In this document: piece after piece, positions 28,403-37,567 of the stretch
Layout: each line of letters opens with the position of its first letter
Numbering within the stretch: position 1 is the stretch's first letter
NCBI RefSeq assembly: GCF_001050375.1
Contig: NZ_KQ130490.1
Coordinates: 116,351-180,350, forward strand
Direction: 5' to 3'
Length of the DNA: 64,000 nt
DNA from: Catenovulum maritimum
GTDB lineage: Bacteria > Pseudomonadota > Gammaproteobacteria > Enterobacterales > Alteromonadaceae
Notes under the pieces: generated by a model
Databases searched by the model: none
Told to the model about the DNA's origin: nothing
The model's input: only the letters and a program-made list of their open reading frames with translations
Program-made: the position numbers and the translations under genes

Positions 28403-29371
28403 ATGGCTGAATTTGATTTTATCAATAAGTACTTCCATCGTGGCAAAACGCCTGATCAAGTTATGCTTGATAAAGGCGATGACTGCGCCTTAATTGCACC
28501 TTCAATTGGCTGCGCACTAGCAGTCACTACAGATACTCTAGTTTGTGGCACACATTTCCTGCCAGACATTCATCCTCATGCATTAGCCTATCGGGCTTTA
28601 GCGACTAATATTAGCGATCTCGCTGCAATGGGCGCGTTACCTAAGTGGTTTAGTCTTGCTATTTGCTTACCAAAAGATTTAACAGATACCGAATCTTGGT
28701 TAGATAAATTTAGCCAGGGATTATTTCAACTGGCAGATAAACACAATATATATTTGATTGGCGGAGATACGACTTCTGGCCCACTTAGCATAACCATAAC
28801 AGCGATGGGAGAGGTTGAGCCAACTAAAGCGTTAACTCGTTCAGCTGCGCAAGTGGGAGATCGAATATTTGCATCAGGCAACTTAGGCGGTGCAGCGGGT
28901 GCTTTAGATTTTTTGTTAGCTAAATCAACACCGATAAATTCAGATATTGAAACAAGTCTGTTGCAATATTTTAATTATCCCGAGCCGCAAGTGGAACTTG
29001 GCCTGTTATTGGCTGGTAAAGCGAATGCTGCAATCGATATTTCAGATGGCTTATTAGCTGATTTGAGCCATATTCTTAAAGCTTCAAACGTAGCCGCTTC
29101 TGTTGATTTAGATCTATTGCCCATAGATGATAATTTAATTAAACAATTTGGTTTAAAAAAAGCTCAAATGCTTGCGGCTACAGGCGGTGATGATTATCAA
29201 TTGTGTTTTACAGTACCAGATGAACAGGTGAGTTTAGTGAAAAAACTATCCTCTCAAGCAAGGATTCAAATTAAGGAAATTGGCATAGTTAAGCAGGGAA
29301 GGGGGTTAGAAATTTTCTCTGAAGGCGAGGCTGTCAATATAGATCAAAAAGGTTATCAACATTTTGCGTAA
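28403..29371 (+). CDS. thiL: Thiamine-monophosphate kinase
   Basis: This 322-residue cytoplasmic kinase converts thiamine phosphate to thiamine diphosphate with ATP. Metal and substrate segments are visible: LDKGDDCALI near residue 25, AVTTDTLVCGTHF, ATNISDLAAMGA, GGDTTSGPLSITITAMGEV, IDISDGLLADL and TGGDDYQLCF. ATG 28403 (MAEFDFINKYF) matches the family start; a TTG six codons upstream is in frame. The stop overlaps the pgpA start by 8 bases. Confidence 0.94.
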   Translation: MAEFDFINKYFHRGKTPDQVMLDKGDDCALIAPSIGCALAVTTDTLVCGTHFLPDIHPHALAYRALATNISDLAAMGALPKWFSLAICLPKDLTDTESWLDKFSQGLFQLADKHNIYLIGGDTTSGPLSITITAMGEVEPTKALTRSAAQVGDRIFASGNLGGAAGALDFLLAKSTPINSDIETSLLQYFNYPEPQVELGLLLAGKANAAIDISDGLLADLSHILKASNVAASVDLDLLPIDDNLIKQFGLKKAQMLAATGGDDYQLCFTVPDEQVSLVKKLSSQARIQIKEIGIVKQGRGLEIFSEGEAVNIDQKGYQHFA

Positions 29372-29867
29372 GTTAGAGATTAGACCAGAACTTAAAACCA
29401 TATCTTGGTTAAACCCTATCCATTTTTTATCTTTAGGCTTTGGTTCAGGCTTAGCACCTATAGCTCCAGGTACATTTGGTACTATAGCTGCTATACCTGT
29501 TTATTTAGCTATGCAGCTGTTACCACCTTCGTTTTATATTAGCTTGACGCTCATTTTTATGTTCGCTGGTTTTTGGTTTTGCGGCTACACTGCAAAGGCA
29601 CTTAATACACATGATCACCCCGCAATTGTTTGGGATGAAGTGGTTGGTTTATTAATTACTTTATCTATTTTTCCATTTTCTTGGATAACCCTATTGCTGG
29701 GTTTTTTGCTTTTTAGACTGTTTGACATAATAAAACCATGGCCGATAAGTTGGCTAGATAAACACGTACATGGCGGCGTAGGAATTATGCTAGATGATGT
29801 ACTCGCCGGTTTAATGGCTTGGGGTTGTTTATGGCTGATTTCGAGTTATCTAGTACCTTTAAGTTAA
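29364..29867 (+). CDS. pgpA: Phosphatidylglycerophosphatase A
   Basis: This 167-residue inner-membrane enzyme dephosphorylates phosphatidylglycerophosphate to phosphatidylglycerol. SGLAPIAPGTFGT at the first membrane segment, IVWDEVVG, RLFDIIKPWP and GIMLDDVLAG are the PgpA signatures; the last supplies metal-binding acids. Three to four hydrophobic segments are visible. It starts at TTG 29364 within the end of thiL, the usual overlap of this gene pair. Confidence 0.93.
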   Translation: MRKLEIRPELKTISWLNPIHFLSLGFGSGLAPIAPGTFGTIAAIPVYLAMQLLPPSFYISLTLIFMFAGFWFCGYTAKALNTHDHPAIVWDEVVGLLITLSIFPFSWITLLLGFLLFRLFDIIKPWPISWLDKHVHGGVGIMLDDVLAGLMAWGCLWLISSYLVPLS

Positions 29868-29876
29868 GGAGAACTT

Positions 29877-30725
29877 ATGACTGAGTTAGTTGCTATTGAT
29901 TATAGGGCACCAAATGCAGCTCAGCTTTTTACCGAGTCTTTAAAAAATACAGGCTTCGGCGTGCTACGTAATCATCCTTTGTCACAAGAACGGGTTTTAA
30001 ATCTTTACCAAAGCTGGCAAGTATTTTTTAATCAAAGCGAACAAGCTAAAAATAGCTTTAGCTATAAATCGATTAAACAAGATGGCTTTTTTTCAAGAAA
30101 TAAAGCAGAAAGCGCGAAAGGCTCATCTCATAGAGATATTAAAGAATATTATCATTATTACCCATGGGGGCAATGCCCTACAGAACTCCAAGGCATCACC
30201 CAAGCTTACTATCAGGCGGCAAACTCTCTTGCGGCAGAGTTGCTGGCTTGGGTTGAAGAGTTTACACCGCTAGAAATATCCCATAGTTACACTCAATCTT
30301 TATCTAGTATGATAGAAAACTGTGAGAATACTTTACTTCGTATTTTACACTATCCTCCGTTACTTGAAGATGAAGAACCAGAAGCTATTAGAGCTGCGGC
30401 GCATGAAGATATTAATCTATTGACGATTTTACCCGCAGCGAATGAACCAGGCTTACAAGTAAAAACTCTAGAAGGTGACTGGTTAGATGTACCGAGTGAT
30501 TTTGGCTATTTAATTGTAAATATAGGCGACATGTTACAAGAAGCGTCAGCTGGCTACTTTCCATCAACTACTCATAGAGTGATTAATCCGAAAAATAAAT
30601 TAGAAAATAAATCTAGAATTTCTATGCCGCTATTCTTACATGCAAAGCCTGATGTCGTGTTATCCGAGCGTTATACTGCACATGAATACTTGATGCAAAG
30701 ACTAAAAGAATTAGGTGTTTTGTAA
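29877..30725 (+). CDS. 2-oxoglutarate/Fe(II)-dependent oxygenase (isopenicillin-N-synthase-like)
   Basis: 282 residues of the IPNS/2OG oxygenase superfamily. The iron facial triad is H176 and D178 in AAHEDINLLTIL plus H233 in STTHRVINP. R247-x-S249 in SRISMPLF is the 2-oxoglutarate (or substrate carboxylate) anchor. The N-terminal NTGFGVLRNHPL is the typical DIOX_N block. It starts 10 bases after pgpA behind AAGGAGAACTT, so it is translated from the same mRNA. The substrate is unknown, and position beside thiL/pgpA gives no clear hint. It lacks a signal peptide. Confidence 0.82.
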   Translation: MTELVAIDYRAPNAAQLFTESLKNTGFGVLRNHPLSQERVLNLYQSWQVFFNQSEQAKNSFSYKSIKQDGFFSRNKAESAKGSSHRDIKEYYHYYPWGQCPTELQGITQAYYQAANSLAAELLAWVEEFTPLEISHSYTQSLSSMIENCENTLLRILHYPPLLEDEEPEAIRAAAHEDINLLTILPAANEPGLQVKTLEGDWLDVPSDFGYLIVNIGDMLQEASAGYFPSTTHRVINPKNKLENKSRISMPLFLHAKPDVVLSERYTAHEYLMQRLKELGVL

Positions 30726-30854
30726 AATTATCATTGAACTTGAAATCAAGTTAGTTTACTAATGTCATTAAGTTTAAATGCTATTTAGTTTACACTCGTT
30801 TATTCCACGCTTGTTTCGTTCAGATTAGCATCACTATAAATATAAGGAAGTAGT

Positions 30855-31922
30855 TTGCGATTAATACAGTTAGGGATAGTTTTACTCAGTTTATTCTCAT
30901 CAATCATACATGCAAATGAGCAAGTTCCCTGTTGGTTAAATAAACCTATTAATGATCATTTAATCGGATTTATCGGGGTCTCGAGTCCTTATGCTGCCAA
31001 AGCAGATCTACCACTAACTTCTAGTCGTAAAAAAGCACTGTCAAAAATGGCTGCATATTTCGATTGGACGTTAATAGAATCAGATTTCGAAAATTTGAAG
31101 CAAAATACTAAGGCGCTATCTAATGGAGCTGAGATCATTTTTGCCAAAGGTTTTCAAAATCAAAATGGATTTTTTAGTTATGTTACCTTCCAAGACAATC
31201 GCCATAGAACACAACAAAAGTCACTGAACAAACTTTGTAAATTGTCAGTTTGTCAATTTGAAAAATGCCAACCTGATTGGTTATGCAAAAGTAATGCAAG
31301 TGCCGTTTTCGGCGCAAGTAACCTCACTAGTATCCCTTCAAGGCAGTATTTAAAAACGGCTGAAAATGCGCGAGAAATAATGTCTTACTTAGATCAAGCT
31401 TATGTTGACGAATATATATACAAAGTAAATACTACAGGTTTAAAGCAAAATGTTGATTTTAGACTCCGTAACTGGAATGTTGATAAGCTGGGCACTTCAA
31501 ATTCCAAATTACTTAATACGAATGTGTGTCATAGTCGTCACTTTTTGTTTTCTCGGTTTACCCATGACAACTTATCTGTAGTACCATTAAAAACGTTCGA
31601 TACTTGGTTCGTTAATCCACATTTACCAAGTCGCCAAGGTGCAGTTGGTAGTTTTGTTGGTTATACTGCAGATGGTAAATTTAGTAGCTCGATTAAGTTT
31701 GCAATAAAAGATGCGTTAATTGAACTTGCTAAAGTAAAAGAAATTGAGATTGAAAGTGAATATTTAATTGAGAGTGGTACAGGCATTTTCACGCTTTCAA
31801 AGACGAAAGAAATAACTTCGACTTCGGTTAGTGCAAAGTTGATGGATATTAAGATTAAAGAAAAAGACAACAAACTAGTTGTTTACACTTGGTTATTAGA
31901 AAACCCACAGCAAGGAAATTAA
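30855..31922 (+). CDS. Secreted protein with two LPP20-like regions
   Basis: 355 residues starting at TTG 30855 behind AAGGAAGTAGT. A cleavable signal peptide (about 1-20, ending SIIHA) has no lipobox cysteine, so the protein is periplasmic. Two stretches resemble the LPP20/FlgP-type fold: PCWLNKPINDHLIGFIGVSS with a following Ala/Lys-rich helix near residues 26-75, and WFVNPHLPSRQGAVGSFVGY with IKFAIKDALIELAKV near 250-300. Several cysteines in the middle (CKLSVCQFEKCQPDWLC) probably form disulfides. It is two bases from the next gene, an LPP20-like lipoprotein. Function is not known; envelope or surface assembly is inferred. Confidence 0.6.
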   Translation: MRLIQLGIVLLSLFSSIIHANEQVPCWLNKPINDHLIGFIGVSSPYAAKADLPLTSSRKKALSKMAAYFDWTLIESDFENLKQNTKALSNGAEIIFAKGFQNQNGFFSYVTFQDNRHRTQQKSLNKLCKLSVCQFEKCQPDWLCKSNASAVFGASNLTSIPSRQYLKTAENAREIMSYLDQAYVDEYIYKVNTTGLKQNVDFRLRNWNVDKLGTSNSKLLNTNVCHSRHFLFSRFTHDNLSVVPLKTFDTWFVNPHLPSRQGAVGSFVGYTADGKFSSSIKFAIKDALIELAKVKEIEIESEYLIESGTGIFTLSKTKEITSTSVSAKLMDIKIKEKDNKLVVYTWLLENPQQGN

Positions 31923-31924
31923 AT

Positions 31925-32500
31925 ATGAATATGAAAAAATTAGTATTAACAGCTGGTATCGCAACATTATTATCAGCGTGTGGCTCAACTCAACAGTCAG
32001 CTGAATCTACTGGCGTGAATATCCCGGATTGGGTATTGAACCCAGTCGTGGAAGATGGGATAGCCGCTGCGGATTGTGTTAAATTTTCAGGCAATATGTC
32101 AATCGATCAAAAAATGGCAGCTGCAAATAGCCGTTTAGCACTTGCGCAACAAATTGAAACTCGAGTTGAAGGTTTAGATAAAACTTATGCGAGTAGAGTA
32201 GATGCTAACGATGAACTAACGACAGGAACTAACTTTAGCTCTGTATCAAAGCAGATTACCAAGCAAAAACTGAATGGTAGCCGTATCATTAAATCTGGCG
32301 TTGTTGATATTGCTGGTAAAAATCACTTTTGTGTCATGATGTCTATGAGCCCAGAGACAACTAAAGATTTATTTGCTTCAATTGTTCAAGCGTCTAAAAA
32401 GACAGTTAACCCTCAAGATGAAAAATTCCTTTACCAAGAGTTTAAAGCCCACAAAGCTGAACTTGATTTAGAAAAAGAAATTGCTCGTCTAACGAACTAA
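31925..32500 (+). CDS. LPP20-like outer-membrane lipoprotein
   Basis: 191 residues with a lipoprotein signal ending LLSAC (C17), followed by Gly, compatible with outer-membrane sorting. IPDWVLNPVVEDGIAAADCV followed by an alanine-rich helix (ANSRLALAQQIETRV) is the LPP20 pattern, also found in FlgP-type proteins. The C-terminus is a charged helix. The start was set at ATG 31925 (MNMKKLVLTAG) after AAGGAAATTAAAT; the open frame extends upstream only inside the previous gene. It forms a two-gene unit with the preceding secreted protein and ends in a terminator at 32504. Confidence 0.7.
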   Translation: MNMKKLVLTAGIATLLSACGSTQQSAESTGVNIPDWVLNPVVEDGIAAADCVKFSGNMSIDQKMAAANSRLALAQQIETRVEGLDKTYASRVDANDELTTGTNFSSVSKQITKQKLNGSRIIKSGVVDIAGKNHFCVMMSMSPETTKDLFASIVQASKKTVNPQDEKFLYQEFKAHKAELDLEKEIARLTN

Positions 32501-32503
32501 AAT

Positions 32504-32535
32504 AAAAAACGGCAAATTTATTTGCCGTTTTTTTT
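32504..32535 (+). terminator. Intrinsic terminator after the LPP20-like lipoprotein gene
   Basis: AAAAAACGGCAAA, loop TTTA, TTTGCCG and eight T: a canonical intrinsic terminator starting four bases past the stop codon. It separates the two LPP20-like genes from the transglycosylase gene. Confidence 0.93.
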
Positions 32536-32588
32536 ATTTACATTTCAATTCGCCTGTTCACTTTCATGATTTAATAGGGACTAAGACA

Positions 32589-34067
32589 ATGAAAGGTAAA
32601 ATAGTCTGTTTACCCATACTATTATCATTACTACCCTTGGCATCGGCACAAAGCCAATCTTTTGCAGAATTTAAAGCAGAAATGGATGCTTTAAAGGCTG
32701 AATCACACACCACAAATATAAAAGCTTTTGATAATTGGCAGCAACAAAGGTTAGCTGAATATCAAAATTTTAGACAAGAACACTTTCGCCAGTTAGACAA
32801 TATGAGAAATGAATTATTGGATAGCTGGGGAGAAGCTGAAATTTCAGACAGTAGAAAATATGTTGAATATGATGACAATGAAACTATTCGCTCAGTGGTT
32901 GATTTTGAAAATAACGAAATACGAATTAGTGTATTGCACGAAAAAACAAGCTCAAATGAAAAAGACAAAATAGCTAAGGCTATTTTAGCTCTAAAGCAAA
33001 AATTTGAGGCTCAAACTGGCAGCAAGCTAAACTCTCTAGAACAGCTTGTAGGCAATAAAATCACTCAAAATCAAGTTTCTAGTTTAGTTGAAAATGCTGA
33101 AGTGAAGGATGATTCCACGCTTATTGAACAACCTATTATTGATATATACCGCCAAGAAATTGTAAAAATTGATCAACAATCTAAAGCGCAAAAAAACCAA
33201 GTCGACAAAATCTTAGCCAAACCTTTAGTCAGTGCGCCTGAATCAGAGGACTCTATTGAAGAAGTATCAAAATTAGCTACTGAACACGCCAAAATAGATC
33301 AGGAAAAAGCAGACAGAATAAAAGCGCTTAAGAAGAAACTAGTGCGACTTAAGTTAGAGCGAGAAGGGCGTAAACAAGCATATTTAGCAAATAAACAAGC
33401 TGAAAAAAACGCTACGAATCAAGTTGAGCAAACAGTTTCTAAACAAGATGATATTGCTGAAGTAACGCCTTCCAAAAAAATAACTACCTATAAAATAAAA
33501 CTACCTAAACAATCCGAGATTAAGTTAGCTAGACCTTATATTGCCCATGTTGTTGTGCAATCTAGACGTTGGGATTTAGAACCTTCACTTTTATTAGCTA
33601 TTATGCATACGGAAAGTTATTTTAACCCAAAAGCGAAGTCTCATATTCCAGCATATGGTTTAATGCAGATAGTGCCAAGCACTGCAAGCGTAGATGTAAA
33701 TCGCTTTTTGTATGAGCAAGATTCAGCTATGTCTGCAGCGGCATTACTAACACCGGCTAAGAATATTGAAACAGGCGTCGCCTACATGCACATTTTAAAT
33801 TCGCGATATTTAAAATTAATAAAAGATCCTAAAAGCCGAAAGTTTTGTATGATTGCCGCATATAACACTGGGGCAGGTAATGTTGCCAAGACATTTAATC
33901 CAGATGGAAGTAGGAATATCAGGAAAGCAGCAAAAATTATAAATCGCTTAACGCCTGGTCAAGTCTATGAAGCTTTGTTGTCTAATTTACCTTACGATGA
34001 AACTAAAGACTACATTAGACGAGTGACTAAAAGAGAAGATATTTATCTAGCCGTTAATCAACTTTAA
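32589..34067 (+). CDS. MltC-like periplasmic lytic transglycosylase (GH23)
   Basis: 492 residues. A signal peptide (about 1-20, ending LASA) lacks the lipobox seen in E. coli MltC, so it is soluble in the periplasm. The N-terminal region SFAEFKAEMDALKAES and about 120 following residues match the MltC N-terminal domain, followed by a long charged coiled-coil linker (about 130-290). The GH23 domain (about 300-490) has catalytic E342 in MHTESYF, then AYGLMQIVPSTA, AAYNTGAGNVAKTF and DYIRRVTKRE. It cleaves peptidoglycan glycan strands to anhydromuropeptides. The linker is much longer than in E. coli MltC (about 360 residues in total). It is convergent with the diguanylate cyclase gene 25 bases away. 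Confidence 0.85.
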   Translation: MKGKIVCLPILLSLLPLASAQSQSFAEFKAEMDALKAESHTTNIKAFDNWQQQRLAEYQNFRQEHFRQLDNMRNELLDSWGEAEISDSRKYVEYDDNETIRSVVDFENNEIRISVLHEKTSSNEKDKIAKAILALKQKFEAQTGSKLNSLEQLVGNKITQNQVSSLVENAEVKDDSTLIEQPIIDIYRQEIVKIDQQSKAQKNQVDKILAKPLVSAPESEDSIEEVSKLATEHAKIDQEKADRIKALKKKLVRLKLEREGRKQAYLANKQAEKNATNQVEQTVSKQDDIAEVTPSKKITTYKIKLPKQSEIKLARPYIAHVVVQSRRWDLEPSLLLAIMHTESYFNPKAKSHIPAYGLMQIVPSTASVDVNRFLYEQDSAMSAAALLTPAKNIETGVAYMHILNSRYLKLIKDPKSRKFCMIAAYNTGAGNVAKTFNPDGSRNIRKAAKIINRLTPGQVYEALLSNLPYDETKDYIRRVTKREDIYLAVNQL

Positions 34068-34092
34068 CAGCCAGATAAATTAGGCGATTCAA

Positions 34093-35103
34093 TTATTGAG
34101 CGTATTGTACTTGGTTTCTACCTAAGTTTTTAGCCACGTACAATGCGTCATCAGCTCTAGACAATATATCAGTAAAGTCTTCACCCTCTAAATATTGTGC
34201 GACGCCAAATGACGCGGTTATCTTAGGTAGTTTGAGTTTGTTTTTTGCGCTAACCAGCTTCATTGCTGAAATTTGCTCTCTGATTTTCTCAGCAACTGAT
34301 AATAAAGCCTCTTTATCCTGTTCAGGTAATAAGATAACAAATTCTTCGCCACCGTATCTAACGGCTTTAGCATAATCAGGTTTAACTTTATTTATTTGCT
34401 CTGCCACTTTAGTAATGACAATATCACCAATTAAATGACCGAAGCTATCATTAATTCTTTTAAAGTGATCAACATCAACAACAATGGCAGCTAAAGATGA
34501 CTTATCACTAAACTGCTTGAGGTAATCTTCCAACCCTCTACGATTCAGCAAACCTGTAAGTGGATCTGTAATCGCTTGGATTTCCATATTCTCAATTTTC
34601 GTTTGTAATGCTTTAGTTTCTTGCTGTGACTGTTCTAATTTTTTCCTAAGTTCGGTTTGCTGGATCTTGACTGTATTGGAAGCATTTAATAAAGACTGAA
34701 TTACATTTAGACTATGTTTAATATCATCTTGATAGACAAGGTCAGACATGCCCTTGGTTAACTGTTGCATGAATAGCTCAACTGAACCGTCACTTGTTTT
34801 TATTTGTCTTTGTAAGTCGACTACGATTTTATCTATGTCAGGTATTAGACTCGATTCAGAAGCTGATTTACTTTGTAAAAATTGAACTTGCCATTGTTCT
34901 AAGCAGTAATCGTCAATCGGCTTGTCATTTTCTTTAAAATCTAAGTAGGCTGCTCTTAACTCTATATTCACATTCTTAGCAATTTCATAAGCAACGGCAT
35001 AATTAATTGGTGACATAGACAAGGCCCAACTGGCAAGTAACTCTTGGGCTTTTTCACTATATTTTTTAATTTGTTCAGCTGTATCTTTAATTTTTAATTT
35101 CAT
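34093..35103 (-). CDS. Diguanylate cyclase, cytosolic, GGDEF domain with GGEEF
   Basis: 336 residues. The GGDEF domain spans about 175-335: DPLTGLLNRRG, VDVDHFKRINDSFGHLIGD, active-site GGEEF at 251-255 and ADDALYVAKNLGRNQV. The intact motif predicts synthesis of c-di-GMP. No RxxD inhibitory site is visible five residues ahead of GGEEF (the sequence there is KAVRY). The N-terminal 170 residues are helical with a coiled coil (about 140-175) and contain no membrane segment; similar helical N-termini occur in soluble cyclases of Vibrio and relatives. It splits the two runs of envelope genes and faces the opposite way. Whether it controls them is unknown. Confidence 0.9.
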   Translation of the reverse strand: MKLKIKDTAEQIKKYSEKAQELLASWALSMSPINYAVAYEIAKNVNIELRAAYLDFKENDKPIDDYCLEQWQVQFLQSKSASESSLIPDIDKIVVDLQRQIKTSDGSVELFMQQLTKGMSDLVYQDDIKHSLNVIQSLLNASNTVKIQQTELRKKLEQSQQETKALQTKIENMEIQAITDPLTGLLNRRGLEDYLKQFSDKSSLAAIVVDVDHFKRINDSFGHLIGDIVITKVAEQINKVKPDYAKAVRYGGEEFVILLPEQDKEALLSVAEKIREQISAMKLVSAKNKLKLPKITASFGVAQYLEGEDFTDILSRADDALYVAKNLGRNQVQYAQ

Positions 35104-35358
35104 TTTTAATATAATAAATTGAAACAGAGTAGGAATTCACGATAAGTGAATATTTATAGTGCCATTACAACTAATTTACATGACAGGAAACACGCTGAAT
35201 TATACCACAGCGCTTGTCCCAATTGATATTTCTATCTAAGTTAGTTTTATTCGGATGAAAAAAACTTTAGTAAATAGTTGTTTTTTGATGTATAAAAATT
35301 GATAACAAGCTAATATTTATTTTGCTGCAGGAATTATTTTTAAAAAAAAGGAGTTGAG
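35104..35358. other. Divergent intergenic region before the three-lipoprotein operon
   Basis: 255 AT-rich bases between the divergent diguanylate cyclase gene and the lipoprotein gene at 35359. It must hold promoters for both. I see no strong dyad. AAAAAAAAGGAGTTGAG directly before 35359 is a strong ribosome site. Confidence 0.5.
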
Positions 35359-36282
35359 ATGAATCGAATATGTAAACTTGTACTAATCCTATCTGCTGGA
35401 GTTAGCTTTTTAACGAGTTGTGCTAATAGTACTAAAATTATTATTCCGACTTATTCAGCGCCTCGAGAAATGAATACTATTTCACAAATTGGTAATGGGG
35501 GGGAATCTGCTAAAGGTAGCTTTTTGGCACTAGCAATTAACCCAGAGGTTATTGGTGATACTAGTGCGATAAATGATCAGTTAGACAAATTATTAATCAG
35601 CCATATTAAACAGGGTTTAACCGAAACAAATTTCATTACTATATATCCTATTTTTGATGATGCATATGCTCAGTTAAATATGCAAATTTTAAGGTATGAT
35701 TATAAAAAATCTGAAAATGATATTAGTGCAGATATACAAGTCTCATATACTTTAATTAAAGGAGTTACCGAGCATTTAACTAAATCTTATCATGCTCAAA
35801 TATCCCGTCACTCAGCGCAGCCCCATTTATTACCATCAAAAAGTTCAGTTTTATCTAGACTTACCCAAGATGTCGCGAATAAATTTATTTCAGATATAAC
35901 GCCTTTAAGATCTAACCAATTGAGAGAATTTAAATCTCTGCCTAGCGATATATCATACGTTTTAACTTATGCCAAACAAGGTAACTATCAGTCGGCTATT
36001 TCCGATTTAGAAGCTTACATGGGCGAAAAAAATTCTGAATTTTACTACAATTTAGCCGTTTTATATGAAGCTATGGGTTGTAAAACTTCGGATGTGAGTA
36101 GTTTCGCAAAAGCCAGTGTTTTGTATCGCAAAGCAATGCAAACTGGTGGACATCAAGATCCAGTTATCACAAAAACAAAAGCTAAGTTTGATAACTTTTT
36201 TAGGTTGTTTAATAGTACTGAGCAACAGAAAAATGCGAATAAAGCATTAACGCAAGAATTAGAACAAATGTTTGGAATTTAA
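35359..36282 (+). CDS. Predicted outer-membrane lipoprotein with TPR-like C-terminus
   Basis: 307 residues. The signal peptide ends with lipobox LTSC (C21). The middle (about 50-190) is an alpha/beta domain with ITIYPIFDDAYAQLNMQILRYDY, loosely reminiscent of CsgG/LpoB-type periplasmic domains, but I cannot assign a family. The C-terminal DISYVLTYAKQGNYQSAISDLEAYM and EFYYNLAVLYEAMGC form a TPR-like pair, suggesting a protein-binding scaffold. It starts behind AAAGGAGTTGAG. It is the first of three lipoprotein genes with gaps of 30 and 16 bases. Confidence 0.62.
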   Translation: MNRICKLVLILSAGVSFLTSCANSTKIIIPTYSAPREMNTISQIGNGGESAKGSFLALAINPEVIGDTSAINDQLDKLLISHIKQGLTETNFITIYPIFDDAYAQLNMQILRYDYKKSENDISADIQVSYTLIKGVTEHLTKSYHAQISRHSAQPHLLPSKSSVLSRLTQDVANKFISDITPLRSNQLREFKSLPSDISYVLTYAKQGNYQSAISDLEAYMGEKNSEFYYNLAVLYEAMGCKTSDVSSFAKASVLYRKAMQTGGHQDPVITKTKAKFDNFFRLFNSTEQQKNANKALTQELEQMFGI

Positions 36283-36312
36283 TTAACCACTTTAAACTAA
36301 GGCAGGGATGTT

Positions 36313-37551
36313 ATGAAACTTACTATTAAATCTACTTTACTCTTATTTACTGTTTTTCTAAACGGTTGTGCTTCTATGGTTGATGTGGGATTAAGCCAAG
36401 CGGAAGTACCCACGTTAGAAAATAATATTAACCGTACAATAATTGGCTTAACTCTGGTAAAAACGGGCAATGCAATCGAGAATATGCCTATATCTGCTGA
36501 TGCTGAATGGCCTAAAGCCTTGGATGCTGAAATTTCTGAGCAAAATAGAGCTTTAGTTGATGCTTATCTAGATTCTGACCCATTTGTTTCGACCAACGGC
36601 TATTCGATAACCTTACAAGAAAATACGCTAGGGGGTTATGCTTTTGCTTCTCCCGCTAAATCGCCTTTGATGTATCAAACTATCAACAAATTAGCAGTTC
36701 TTTATGGTAATGATGTAAATAATTGGCCACAAATATTCGAACTAGATAATGATTTTTCAAATTACAATAAATTTAAAATGGGGCAGGTTAAAAAGGTTCA
36801 AGCGCTTAATAGCAATATTTATTTAGATTTATCAACCGCTGTCATTAATTTAATGCCAGTTAATTTTCAAAAAGATTTGTCTACATTAAAATATGACATG
36901 ACCAAGTCTAATAATGAATTGGCTTTGCTCAAAGCAAATGAAAGTGAAATAGAACAAAAATTAAAAGACAAAGTTGATGCCGAAGGCAACACACTGGCGG
37001 ATTCGGTATTAGCTGACTTAAAATCTAAAATGGCTATCTTAGAAGTAGAAATTTCAGAAATTGATACCATAGCAACAGAGCGTGAAGATTTGTATCTGGC
37101 CAAGTTAGATGAAGCTGTTGAAGTATTAAAAGCTGACATCAAGTTGAGTGAAGAACAGATTGGACTCGCTAAAAATATTAAATTAGCCACCAAAGCAATC
37201 AAACACTCAGCTTATCAAGCTGGTGGAGCATTCACTTTAGCACTGACAAATATAGGTACTAAAGGTTGTTATCAAAACTTGCCAAAAGAATTAGGTACAC
37301 TTGTTCAAACTAAATTAATTATCCCTGCAGAAAAGCAAGGTTTACTCGACGAGAGAATGAAACGATTATCTTTAAATGCAGTTTATGCAGTGCCAGCAAT
37401 TGGAATTGGAAGCTACTATGCAGTTAAACAAGTTTTGCTGGCTAATAAATATCAAGAAGTTGCAGACGTCATTCTCGACGCAGATGAAGCGCAAAAGGCT
37501 TTAGAGGCAGAGCAAGTCGCAAATTCAGAATTAGCTAACAAAGCTAATTAA
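36313..37551 (+). CDS. Predicted coiled-coil lipoprotein
   Basis: 412 residues. Signal peptide with lipobox LNGC (C19). Residues about 195-300 form a long charged coiled coil rich in Glu, Lys, Leu and Ala (for example LKADIKLSEEQIGLAKNIKL). A hydrophobic stretch near 350-375 (AVYAVPAIGIGSYYAVKQVL) may insert in a membrane or pack in a bundle. It is not recognised as a named family. With a lipid anchor and long coiled coil it could span part of the periplasm. It is flanked by lipoprotein genes in the same operon. Confidence 0.58.
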   Translation: MKLTIKSTLLLFTVFLNGCASMVDVGLSQAEVPTLENNINRTIIGLTLVKTGNAIENMPISADAEWPKALDAEISEQNRALVDAYLDSDPFVSTNGYSITLQENTLGGYAFASPAKSPLMYQTINKLAVLYGNDVNNWPQIFELDNDFSNYNKFKMGQVKKVQALNSNIYLDLSTAVINLMPVNFQKDLSTLKYDMTKSNNELALLKANESEIEQKLKDKVDAEGNTLADSVLADLKSKMAILEVEISEIDTIATEREDLYLAKLDEAVEVLKADIKLSEEQIGLAKNIKLATKAIKHSAYQAGGAFTLALTNIGTKGCYQNLPKELGTLVQTKLIIPAEKQGLLDERMKRLSLNAVYAVPAIGIGSYYAVKQVLLANKYQEVADVILDADEAQKALEAEQVANSELANKAN

Positions 37552-37567
37552 AATAAGAGAAGAAGTA

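Noticed and set aside
30855..31922. Lipoprotein assignment for the first LPP20-like protein
   Set aside because: The hydrophobic signal has no cysteine at the cleavage site; C26 lies after a typical SPI site and without a lipobox.
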